Shown one piece after another: positions 1 to 5,582 of a DNA stretch of 5,582 nt; position 1 is the first letter of the stretch; each line of letters opens with the position of its first letter. The notes under the pieces are model-generated. The model had not been told where the DNA came from. It ran no database searches and saw only the letters and a list, made by a program, of their open reading frames with translations. The stretch lies in the NCBI GenBank assembly GCA_964558665.1, contig CAZLFA010000102.1:1-5582 (forward strand), read 5' to 3'. The position numbers and the translations under genes were made by a program. The DNA is from CAZLFA01 sp964558665. Lineage in GTDB: Bacteria > Desulfobacterota > Syntrophia > Syntrophales > PHBD01.

Positions 1-1
1 G

Positions 2-55
2 AAAACAATAATTCTAACCAATTAACTTTGTTCGACCTTTAATTGGACGGATATG
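2..55 (+). repeat. Left copy of 54-bp terminal inverted repeat
   Basis: Bases 2-55 are a perfect reverse complement of 5529-5582, with no mismatch over 54 bp. Identity stops abruptly on the inner side after ATATG at base 55. The outer limit is unknown because the window ends there. The copy is AT-rich and contains its own 8-bp dyad (CCAATTAA at 18-25, TTAATTGG at 39-46). It could be the end of an insertion sequence present in two opposite copies, a terminal repeat of one mobile unit, a recombination site, or an assembly junction. I do not recognise the family, and no transposase lies inside the window. Confidence 0.97.
18..46. repeat. Dyad inside the terminal repeat (8-bp arms, 13-nt spacer)
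   Basis: CCAATTAA at 18-25 and TTAATTGG at 39-46 are exact reverse complements separated by 13 nt. The same dyad is present in the right terminal copy at 5538-5566. Such a dyad could bind a protein such as a recombinase or transposase, or form a small hairpin. That function is inference only; the arms are AT-rich and short. Confidence 0.6.
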
Positions 56-130
56 CTTTTCTATAATGAATATACGAGGAAGCCTCCGGCAAGGAGAAAA
101 CTCAGTCGGGTTTCTTTACTACATTTCTTC

Positions 131-157
131 TTGAAATAAAAGGCATTCTCCTATATT
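131..157 (+). promoter_or_regulatory. Candidate sigma-70 promoter for the 62-aa gene
   Basis: TTGAAA at 131-136 matches the -35 consensus in five of six positions. TATATT at 152-157 is a good -10 box. The spacer is 15 bp, shorter than the preferred 17. Transcription would begin near 164, leaving a leader of about 35 nt before the start codon at 198. A perfect TATAAT at 62-67 is an alternative, but it has only a poor -35 partner. Confidence 0.35.
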
Positions 158-197
158 TAACATATTAATTACATCAACAGGTCGGGAGGATAAAGTT

Positions 198-386
198 ATG
201 GCAACAATTATGCCGGAAGGTGAAAATATTCAGAAAGCCATTAAGTGGATTTCTGCAAATATCGAAGAAAATGCCGATCAGCCTTTAAGCAAGCTGGTTG
301 AAAAGGCGGTCTTTAAGTTTGACCTGTCTCCGGTGGATTCAGAATTTCTCATCGGGTTTTTCCGCAAACGCGATGCCGGCAAATAG
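198..386 (+). CDS. Small conserved-type hypothetical protein, 62 aa
   Basis: The function is not recognised. The start at 198 is well supported: GGGAGGA at 184-190 is a near-ideal ribosome binding site seven bases upstream. The predicted protein is cytoplasmic and mostly helical, with no signal peptide, membrane segment or cysteine. It begins with a MATIMPEGE segment, continues with an amphipathic helix containing IQKAIKWI (about residues 11-18), and ends in a second helix around FLIGFFRKRD (about 50-59). I have the impression that short proteins of this pattern (PEGE, KWIS, PLxKLxExA, KFDLSPxDxEFL) recur in Deltaproteobacteria, but I cannot verify this here. It stands alone, with the terminal repeat 140 bp upstream and about 180 bp of non-coding DNA downstream. 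The clear ribosome binding site and coherent protein make it a likely real gene. Confidence 0.8.
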   Translation: MATIMPEGENIQKAIKWISANIEENADQPLSKLVEKAVFKFDLSPVDSEFLIGFFRKRDAGK

Positions 387-387
387 T

Positions 388-444
388 TAGTTTCCAATCC
401 GGGAGCCGAAAGTTTCAGCATCCGGAGTTTCCGGGTGGAAACCA
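388..444 (+). other. Nested inverted repeats downstream of the 62-aa gene
   Basis: Two nested stems lie just after the stop codon at 386. The outer arms GTTTCCA (390-396) and TGGAAAC (436-442) are perfect. The inner hairpin is CCGGA (422-426), loop GTT, TCCGG (430-434). The transcript could fold here and protect or end the small gene's mRNA. There is no T-run after the stem, so it is not a classical intrinsic terminator. The rest of the gap, 445-564, holds no clear promoter that I can support. Confidence 0.35.
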
Positions 445-541
445 GTTAACGTTCATCCACAACAAAATTTGGTAGAAATCTGATATTTGTATTGTGCAAT
501 TGGCGGCAGTGCATATTAAAGGGGTAGTATTACCTGCAAAA

Positions 542-568
542 ATGACTTCTGATGTGATCATGATATGA
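542..568 (+). other. Possible 8-codon leader frame overlapping the acetyltransferase start
   Basis: An ATG at 542 opens a frame of eight codons (MTSDVIMI) ending in TGA at 566-568. This stop overlaps the acetyltransferase start (565-567) in an ATGA arrangement typical of translational coupling. A purine stretch AAAGGGG at 518-524 lies about 17 bases upstream of 542, too far for an ideal ribosome binding site. It may be chance. It is noted because the acetyltransferase has no good ribosome binding site of its own. Confidence 0.2.
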
Positions 569-1002
569 AATCCATTGATGTCGCCTCATCAAGCGTTAAG
601 GACAAAACCAGAAAGCTTCTGCAGGAATGCGGTCTGCCTTTCGATGACGTCAATATGTCCCATCTTCAGCATTTTCTCGTCATAAGAAAGGATGATGAGG
701 ACATTGTCGGGGTTGTGGGGCTTGAAGCCCTGGGGCAGGTTGCACTGCTCCGCTCGCTTGCCGTTCATGAGTCGCACAGAAAACAGGGGCTGGCCTCGCA
801 GCTTATAACAAAGATCGAGGCATATGCACGCTCGGCGGGTATCAGAGAATTGTATCTATTGACTTTATCAGCAGGGGATTTCTTTTCTAAACGGGGTTAT
901 CAAAGCATCAACCGCAGCAATGTCCCGGAACCGGTCAAGGCAACAAGGGAGTTCCAATCCCTCTGCCCTGAAACAGCGGTATGCATGGTTAAATATCTGT
1001 GA
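565..1002 (+). CDS. GNAT N-acetyltransferase, ArsN2-like
   Basis: A cytoplasmic acetyl-CoA-dependent N-acetyltransferase of 145 aa, full length for the family. The acetyl-CoA pyrophosphate-binding motif A is clear: strand LLRSLAV (61-67) followed by R72-K-Q-G-L-A77, matching Q/R-x-x-G-x-G/A. Motif B is LTLSAGDFFSKRGYQ (99-113). The C-terminal TREFQSLCPETAVCM block (127-141) and the N-terminal GLPFDDV region (23-29) match my recollection of the 'arsenic resistance N-acetyltransferase ArsN2' group. Related ArsN proteins acetylate organoarsenical amino groups, but no ars gene is visible here, so the substrate is unproven. The start at 565 is the first ATG after an in-frame TGA at 550. No strong Shine-Dalgarno precedes it, so translation may be weak or coupled to a tiny upstream frame. 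It ends 12 bp from a convergent gene with no clear terminator between. A generic GNAT enzyme is the alternative. Confidence 0.88.
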   Translation: MKSIDVASSSVKDKTRKLLQECGLPFDDVNMSHLQHFLVIRKDDEDIVGVVGLEALGQVALLRSLAVHESHRKQGLASQLITKIEAYARSAGIRELYLLTLSAGDFFSKRGYQSINRSNVPEPVKATREFQSLCPETAVCMVKYL

Positions 1003-1014
1003 CACGTCAGTGAA

Positions 1015-1683
1015 TCATTCAGCGTTGTTTTTCGAAGCCTTTTCCTTTTTGTTTGTCTTCCGGCTTTTTACCGATGCATCTTTGCCGGTTTTCTCTTGAA
1101 CTGTTGTCCCGGGCGGAATTTCTTCCGGCAGAAACGTCTGCAGTATTTTGAAAAGGGCTTTCATGTGCTCCGTAACAAAGGAGAAGCGCGCCTCGATAAG
1201 GGCGTTATAGAACTTTTCATAGGATGCCATGCTGTTTATCCATAACTGTCTGGGATCCTCACCCTTAGACAGCGATTCCTGGTATGATCCTGCAAGCGCC
1301 TGAAGACATTCATTCCAGTCATTAAACAGCTTCTGGGTTCCCATTTGCCAGTTATCAGCGAGCGTTTTTAATTCCCGGCACAACTGCGGTACAGGAAGAG
1401 GTGCCGACGGCGCCGACTTCATAAACTGCTGCCAGGACTCGAAACTTTCCATAACCGTTTCCTTGCCTTGATGTGCCTTGACGTATGGCGACAGCAGCTC
1501 AAAAAGTTCCTTAAAGTTTATTATTAAGGCCTCCTGTCTGACATTTATTTCCGCTTCGCGGCTGTTTTGCAGTGGGGGCTTGGTTATATCCAGCAGCCTC
1601 TGTATCATGCTGCTGTACTTTTCAAATCCGCTGAAAAGCATTTCCAGCGCCTGTTTGGGTATGGGCAATGTGTCTTTTTTCAT
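1015..1683 (-). CDS. PhaE/phasin-like helical protein (possible PHA synthase subunit)
   Basis: A 222-aa soluble protein, almost entirely helical. It has tryptophan- and phenylalanine-rich amphipathic stretches such as FESWQQFM (81-88), KLFNDWNECLQAL (118-130) and LWINSMASYEKFYNALIEARF (about 147-167). A proline-rich break lies at 90-99, and a low-complexity lysine-rich tail runs from about 198 to the end. This pattern resembles PhaE, the non-catalytic partner of class III polyhydroxyalkanoate synthase, and phasins that coat PHA granules. Known PhaE proteins are often longer (about 350 aa), so this could be a short form or an unrelated coiled-coil protein. No phaC is in the window. The start is supported by GGGAG at 1693-1697 (minus strand), nine bases before ATG. 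It lies 88 bp downstream of the cyclase gene on the same strand, so it could be co-transcribed or use its own promoter. The assignment is from fold and composition, not from a catalytic motif. Confidence 0.6.
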   Translation of the reverse strand: MKKDTLPIPKQALEMLFSGFEKYSSMIQRLLDITKPPLQNSREAEINVRQEALIINFKELFELLSPYVKAHQGKETVMESFESWQQFMKSAPSAPLPVPQLCRELKTLADNWQMGTQKLFNDWNECLQALAGSYQESLSKGEDPRQLWINSMASYEKFYNALIEARFSFVTEHMKALFKILQTFLPEEIPPGTTVQEKTGKDASVKSRKTNKKEKASKNNAE

Positions 1684-1699
1684 GAAGAGCTTCTCCCGT

Positions 1700-1730
1700 T
1701 CATTTTGTAATCACTTATGAGCCAAAATGA
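1700..1730. promoter_or_regulatory. Dyad (operator- or attenuator-like) before the PhaE-like gene
   Basis: TCATTTTG at 1700-1707 and CAAAATGA at 1723-1730 form a perfect 8-bp inverted repeat. The 15-bp spacer contains another small symmetric pair, TCA (1711-1713) and TGA (1718-1720). The dyad ends two bases upstream of the ribosome binding site of the minus-strand PhaE-like gene and lies downstream of its candidate promoter. This placement suits a repressor operator or an mRNA hairpin near the translation start. There is no T-tract for an intrinsic terminator of the upstream cyclase gene. Confidence 0.5.
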
Positions 1731-1750
1731 CATATGTTAAAGGTAATAAA

Positions 1751-1759
1751 ACTATAGCA
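1751..1759 (-). promoter_or_regulatory. Candidate extended -10 promoter for the PhaE-like gene
   Basis: On the minus strand, TGCTATAGT at 1759-1751 fits an extended -10 element (TG-N-TATAAT with one mismatch). The upstream -35 region is poor, which extended -10 promoters tolerate. Transcription would start near 1744, giving a leader of about 60 nt that includes the dyad at 1700-1730. It lies just past the cyclase stop codon (1772-1774). Confidence 0.35.
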
Positions 1760-1771
1760 CGTTTTGTGTTC

Positions 1772-4700
1772 TCATGAAAGAGATGCCATCAATTTTCCGG
1801 CCTGGCCAAGAAAGTTTTCTGCTTCACATTCTTCAAACAATGAGACGGCTTCCTGGATGCAGCTTCTTGCCCTGTCTATTTTACCCCTGAGTTTATAAAG
1901 ACAGCATAGTTCAAGACTGGTTTGTCCCAGGATGCCTTTCGCGCCGATTTCCCTCGCCGTATCCGCCGCTATTGTCAAATGATGCTCCGCTTTCTTTCCG
2001 GCAAAAGGAAATATTCTGATCAGGAAGAAAAAGTTTTTCAAATGGAAAGGGGGGGCCCTTCCTAATCCTTCCCGTGCGAGCTGCAGATAGAACCTGCCCA
2101 GCATCATGTTGAGCGATGCATAACGCCATTTGCTGTTATTATTACTGCAAAACCGTATTGCATTGTTGACCGTGTCAATGCCTTCTGGGATATTTCCTTT
2201 GGCGATCATGACGATTCCGGATAATCCCAGTGCCATAGTGCTGACGAAACTGTAACCGTGATGATCCGAGAATTCAAGAATGTCATCAAGGATATCTTCC
2301 GCTTCGGCAAATTGACCACAGGTTACATATGTTATTCCCATCATTATTTTTGTCGCATACACATACATCGGCTCTAAAGAAACCTTTGTTGATTCTTTTA
2401 AACTGTCAATCGCTGACGGGTAATCTCCCCTGATGAATTTGCTCATGCCGATACAGGTATGTCCAAGGCACAGGGAACCCGTGTCGCCGTTTCTTTTCCC
2501 GTATTCAACAAGCAGATTGCCGGCTTCGAGTACCGTTCCGGAATTTCCCATGAAATAATGCACATATCCCAGCGAGGCGGTGGTCAGGCGAAATAACTGC
2601 TCGTCAGATGCATAAAGATCCGTTTTGCGGATCATATTAATTCTCATGAGAGCCTCATCAACAAGACCGAGGTCCGCGCAGGTTGTTATCATCCATGCGC
2701 ATGCATGAGCGATGATTCTTGAGTCTCCGATTTCTTCTCCTATTTCAAGTGCTTTGTTAAGATACCGGTAGGCTTCGCTGTTTCTTTCCATGCGGCTGAG
2801 TGCAGAACCGATGCGGATGAAAAACATTCCCGTTCTTGCCTTATCGTTTAACGACAAAACCAGGGATTGGTACCTGCTCAGAAGTTCGTACATCTCGAAA
2901 TAAGCGGCACGGTGATAATGTGTGACTGTCCAGTCGAAAAGCGTGTCGACAAGCAGCAATTCATCTTCTCTTGTCTTGCCGGTCTTCTCCAGGAGAAGAT
3001 TAAATGCTTCTGCGTAAAAATTGCGGGCTTCGGGAAGAGAATACCGCCTGACGTTCTTATCTCCGGATTTCCTCAGATAGAAAACGGCCTTATGAGTTGA
3101 GTTTCCCCTCGAGAAGTGGAAGGAAAGCATTTCATAATATTCCGGGAGGCGTTCCTGAAATAACTGTTCCATTGCAAGGCCGATAGTCTCATGTATTGCA
3201 CGGAGATCTTTTTTCAAAAGTCCTTCATAGACTGCTTCCTGAGTGAGAACATGCTTGAAACCGTAAGTCAACTGGGGCGCCGATTCAATCCTTCTGATCA
3301 AGTCCATCCTTTCCAGATAGGCAACTGTGGAGTATATAGTTTCCTTTGCCGATGTTATGCCTTTCAGTATTTGAAACGGAAATTCCCTTCCGATAACCGC
3401 TGCCTCGCGTAAGACCTGTTTCTGATTGCCGTCCATTCGGTCGACCCTTGCCAGGATGACTCCCTGGACGGTCGTCGGCATGGAAATTGTTCCCGGATGT
3501 CTTTTTAATATCCATCTGCCGTCTTCCTTTGTTAATGCCTTCATTTCAACAAGAGAGCGCAGCAGTTCTTCTATGTAAAATGGGTTTCCTTCCGCCTTGG
3601 TTTCTATGAACAGTCGAAGCTCTTCCGGCGGATCAGCAGATCCAAGGAAAGATTCGATCATCATATATGACTCGTGCGAGGAAAGATCCTTCAGGATAAT
3701 TTCATTATGCGGGATGTCTGACTCACCCGGCGGGCCTTCAAAAAGGGCAAAGGGAGGGCGGTATGTGCACACCAGGAGAATCGGATGATTGAAATCCGAT
3801 AAAATGGTTCTCAAGAGTTTGATGGATGACGGATCGGCCCAGTGCAGGTCCTCGAAACAGATCACGGTCGGAATTTTGCTGGAAATGTTGGCCATGATGG
3901 TCTGTATCGCCTCGCGCAGTTTCGCCTTCCACATTTCGGGACTGATTTCTTCGAGCGAATCATAAGAGAGGGAAAACAAACTGGCCAAATACGGCATAAG
4001 GTCGCGTCTGTCGGCAAGGAGAAATCTGTAACGCGATTCCAGTTTGCTTTTAATCTGCTCGGGTGTGTAATCTTCGTGAATAAGCATCGTCCTGCGAAGC
4101 AAATCTATCAGCGGGGAATAGGGGATGTCATGCGAATATTCATAGGCACGGCCCTCCCGCCATTGGATTTCATCCATGCCAATAAGGCCTTTGAATTCTT
4201 CTATAAGGCGGCTTTTGCCCGTGCCTGCGTTGCCGATAACGGAGATGATTGAACCGTGACCGGTCTTAAGATCATTCAGTCCTTTCCTGAGGATGGATAT
4301 TTCTCTCTCCCTCCCGATCAAATCCGCTCTCATGCCGGAAAGTCGCTGCATCTTATCCGGTTCTGTGCGATTCGAAAGGACTTTATATGTCTCGACTTTT
4401 TCCCTGCCTCCCTTAATATCCGTGCCCTCGTTTTTTTCAAACAGGAAACTGTTTTTTGCTCTGTGATATGTATCAGGGCCGACGACAATTTCTCCCGGGT
4501 GTGCAATGCTCATGAACTTGTAAGCCATATTGATGGCGTCTCCCAGAGCGCCATGGACACCCTGCTCATGCTTCATCTCTCCTGTGACGACAACGCCGGA
4601 ATTGATACCCGTATGCATTTTTAAGGAGCCGCCGGTCGCATTTTCGAAGTAGAGATTAAGGGACTCCATTCTCTTGTGGATTTCCTGTGCCGCCTTGATC

Positions 4701-5113
4701 GCCCTTATCGGATCATCTTCGTGAGATTTGTCGGTTCCAAACAGGGCCATGATGGCATCGCCGACATATTTTTCAATGAAGCCGCCATAATTATTTACCG
4801 CCTTTGTTATTTCCACGAAGATTTTGGCCATGATCTCCTTTACTTCCTCGGGATCAAGCCTTTGCATCAGGGCTGTATAACCGGTGAGGTCTGAGAAAAG
4901 GATGGTGACATGCTTTTTTTCACCATGAAATCCGGTTGTTGACTTTTTCCGCTGCAATGCGGGAGATAGATGATATCCGCATTTGGTACAGGCATCGGAA
5001 GGCAGACTCATATCCGCTCCGCACTGTGGACAGCAGGTTTTCTGTCTTTCTCCACACTCCCGGCAAAATTTGCTGCTTTCAGGATTATCGGTCTGACATC
5101 TGGGGCAAATCAT
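1772..5113 (-). CDS. Zinc-ribbon / class III cyclase-like / AAA ATPase / TPR signalling protein
   Basis: A 1113-aa cytoplasmic multidomain protein. Residues 1-49 form a double zinc ribbon with four CxxC pairs (C3/C6, C17/C20, C28/C31, C42/C45). Residues about 65-247 are a class III adenylate/guanylate cyclase domain. Both metal aspartates are present (D75 in FSDLTGYT, D119 in VGDAIMALFG), with K115 and N195. G188 and K199 sit where Asp/Thr and the transition-state Arg are usual, so activity is uncertain. From about 260 comes an AAA/STAND-type ATPase with Walker A GNAGTGKS (294-301) and Walker B VICFEDLHWAD (417-427). From about 690 to the end are helical TPR-like repeats, probably for partner or ligand binding. 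This order is a known family in Deltaproteobacteria and relatives. The start is firm: the first zinc CxxC follows Met1 directly, and an in-frame stop lies eight codons upstream. The Shine-Dalgarno is weak. There is no transmembrane segment. It is the first gene of a possible two-gene unit. Confidence 0.95.
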   Translation of the reverse strand: MICPRCQTDNPESSKFCRECGERQKTCCPQCGADMSLPSDACTKCGYHLSPALQRKKSTTGFHGEKKHVTILFSDLTGYTALMQRLDPEEVKEIMAKIFVEITKAVNNYGGFIEKYVGDAIMALFGTDKSHEDDPIRAIKAAQEIHKRMESLNLYFENATGGSLKMHTGINSGVVVTGEMKHEQGVHGALGDAINMAYKFMSIAHPGEIVVGPDTYHRAKNSFLFEKNEGTDIKGGREKVETYKVLSNRTEPDKMQRLSGMRADLIGREREISILRKGLNDLKTGHGSIISVIGNAGTGKSRLIEEFKGLIGMDEIQWREGRAYEYSHDIPYSPLIDLLRRTMLIHEDYTPEQIKSKLESRYRFLLADRRDLMPYLASLFSLSYDSLEEISPEMWKAKLREAIQTIMANISSKIPTVICFEDLHWADPSSIKLLRTILSDFNHPILLVCTYRPPFALFEGPPGESDIPHNEIILKDLSSHESYMMIESFLGSADPPEELRLFIETKAEGNPFYIEELLRSLVEMKALTKEDGRWILKRHPGTISMPTTVQGVILARVDRMDGNQKQVLREAAVIGREFPFQILKGITSAKETIYSTVAYLERMDLIRRIESAPQLTYGFKHVLTQEAVYEGLLKKDLRAIHETIGLAMEQLFQERLPEYYEMLSFHFSRGNSTHKAVFYLRKSGDKNVRRYSLPEARNFYAEAFNLLLEKTGKTREDELLLVDTLFDWTVTHYHRAAYFEMYELLSRYQSLVLSLNDKARTGMFFIRIGSALSRMERNSEAYRYLNKALEIGEEIGDSRIIAHACAWMITTCADLGLVDEALMRINMIRKTDLYASDEQLFRLTTASLGYVHYFMGNSGTVLEAGNLLVEYGKRNGDTGSLCLGHTCIGMSKFIRGDYPSAIDSLKESTKVSLEPMYVYATKIMMGITYVTCGQFAEAEDILDDILEFSDHHGYSFVSTMALGLSGIVMIAKGNIPEGIDTVNNAIRFCSNNNSKWRYASLNMMLGRFYLQLAREGLGRAPPFHLKNFFFLIRIFPFAGKKAEHHLTIAADTAREIGAKGILGQTSLELCCLYKLRGKIDRARSCIQEAVSLFEECEAENFLGQAGKLMASLS

Positions 5114-5169
5114 GTTAACTGCACCGTAAGTTTATTGATACCTGGCGGATGGATGTAATAAAATAATGA

Positions 5170-5198
5170 ATTATGATGACCGGTTAAACATAGGCCAA
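5170..5198 (-). promoter_or_regulatory. Candidate sigma-70 promoter for the cyclase gene
   Basis: On the minus strand, TTGGCC (5198-5193) is a four-of-six -35 box and CATAAT (5175-5170) is a five-of-six -10 box. They are separated by exactly 17 bp. Transcription would start near 5163, about 50 nt before the start codon at 5113. Position and spacing make it the best promoter candidate in the window. Confidence 0.45.
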
Positions 5199-5300
5199 AA
5201 TTTATTCCATGTCAAAAAATTTCAATGGCTGCCGCAACGCGCAGTTTGACAATTGTCTTGTATGTGTTAAAAACTTCCTGGTAATCATTCTTCGTTCGGA

Positions 5301-5465
5301 AAGGGGTTTTCCCTGCTTCTGAAGTTTAGCGCCGGCTGCGTTGCCTTTGTTGTCTGCCCGCAAAGAGTTTGCCGCGGCTCGGAATATTTTTTCGACAGGC
5401 GCCGTGACCACCAGCCAGGTTTTGCCGGGTGAAAAAACATTTGATTCGCCGCTGGAAAACCCCTT
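5301..5465. repeat. 12-bp inverted repeat flanking a 141-bp core
   Basis: AAGGGGTTTTCC at 5301-5312 and GGAAAACCCCTT at 5454-5465 are perfect reverse complements enclosing 141 bp. This size and symmetry could belong to a small non-autonomous element. No obvious target-site duplication is seen next to the arms, and the core shows no recognised gene. A coincidental dyad is possible but not likely at 12 perfect bases. Confidence 0.6.
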
Positions 5466-5528
5466 ACGCTGGTTTCGATGAAAACGGATGAAAGCGAAGA
5501 TGCGATAATCCCATATTAACACTGGAGT

Positions 5529-5582
5529 CATATCCGTCCAATTAAAGGTCGAACAAAGTTAATTGGTTAGAATTATTGTTTT
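5529..5582 (-). repeat. Right copy of 54-bp terminal inverted repeat
   Basis: Exact reverse complement of bases 2-55. The inner boundary is at CATAT (5529), beyond which the two flanks diverge at once. The window stops at the outer edge of this copy, and the left copy has just one extra base (G at 1). That suggests the true repeat is at least 55 bp and extends outside the sequence shown. The internal dyad of the left copy is present here too. Confidence 0.97.

Larger units (their letters stand above)
5114..5528. other. 415-bp region without a convincing gene
   Basis: Between the cyclase start and the right terminal repeat I find no gene I can support. A minus-strand frame from 5531 to 5202 is open for 109 codons, but it starts inside the repeat edge, has no ribosome binding site context, and encodes a basic protein without recognisable motifs. 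A plus-strand frame, 5209-5481, is open except for one TGA at 5320-5322, and its second half looks somewhat protein-like. Both may be chance, or the region may hold a decayed gene. It also carries the candidate cyclase promoter and a 12-bp inverted repeat. Confidence 0.6.

Noticed and set aside
82..115. AAGCCTCCGGC stretch resembling part of a cyclic-di-GMP-I (GEMM) riboswitch
   Set aside because: Only a short segment matches. The conserved upstream half and the second stem with its tetraloop receptor are not present, and the terminal repeat occupies the space upstream.
501..512. TGGCGGCAGTGC as a sigma-54 promoter for the acetyltransferase
   Set aside because: The GG and GC dinucleotides are seven bases apart instead of ten, so the -24/-12 spacing does not fit.
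997..1021. Small palindromes between the convergent genes as a bidirectional terminator
   Set aside because: TGAC/GTCA has only four pairs with a two-base loop and TGAAT/ATTCA has a one-base loop. Neither is a stable hairpin.
3842..4252. Plus-strand 136-codon open frame
   Set aside because: It lies fully antisense to the ATPase part of the cyclase gene, has no ribosome binding site or recognisable motif, and is best explained as a shadow of that gene.
5320..5322. In-frame TGA as selenocysteine or a recoded stop
   Set aside because: The acetyltransferase and the cyclase gene in this window both end at TGA, no selenocysteine hairpin is evident, and the frame has no supported start.
5202..5531. 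Minus-strand 109-codon open frame
   Set aside because: It starts at the edge of the terminal repeat, has no ribosome binding site, and has a basic, motif-free composition. An overlapping frame in the same region is also nearly open, so openness is not good evidence here.

Overview
The window looks like bacterial genomic DNA of moderate GC. It most resembles an anaerobic Deltaproteobacterium (Desulfobacterota, possibly Syntrophales-like). That placement is an inference from gene style only: a zinc-ribbon / class III cyclase / AAA-ATPase / TPR giant protein, a PhaE/phasin-like protein and a short basic helical protein. No rRNA, tRNA or other marker is present to confirm it.

Layout. The first 55 bases and the last 54 bases hold a perfect 54-bp inverted repeat. 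Next to the left copy is a short AT-rich leader, then a 62-codon gene of unknown function with a strong ribosome binding site (+). After about 180 non-coding bases comes a 145-codon GNAT acetyltransferase of the ArsN2 type (+). It runs convergently, with a 12-bp gap, into a minus-strand pair. The distal member of that pair is a 222-codon PhaE/phasin-like helical protein. The proximal member is a 1113-codon multidomain signalling protein that fills 60 percent of the window. The pair is separated by 88 bp carrying a candidate extended -10 promoter and a clear dyad in front of the PhaE-like gene. The last 470 bases, between the cyclase start and the right end, hold a candidate cyclase promoter, a 12-bp inverted repeat and no convincing gene.

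How the parts might work together. The large protein combines a sensor/binding platform (TPRs), a STAND/AAA-like ATPase and a cyclase-fold domain, so it is a likely signal integrator. Its cyclase domain keeps both metal-binding aspartates but lacks the usual transition-state arginine and the usual base-selecting residue. A functional link to the PhaE-like protein or the acetyltransferase is not shown by the sequence.

The most unusual feature is the pair of identical inverted ends with no transposase or recombinase between them. They fit a segment bounded by two oppositely oriented copies of a longer repeat, an invertible or transposable unit, or an assembly-graph edge ending at one repeat node. 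The sequence alone cannot separate these. I see no strong evidence of a new defence or mobile system.
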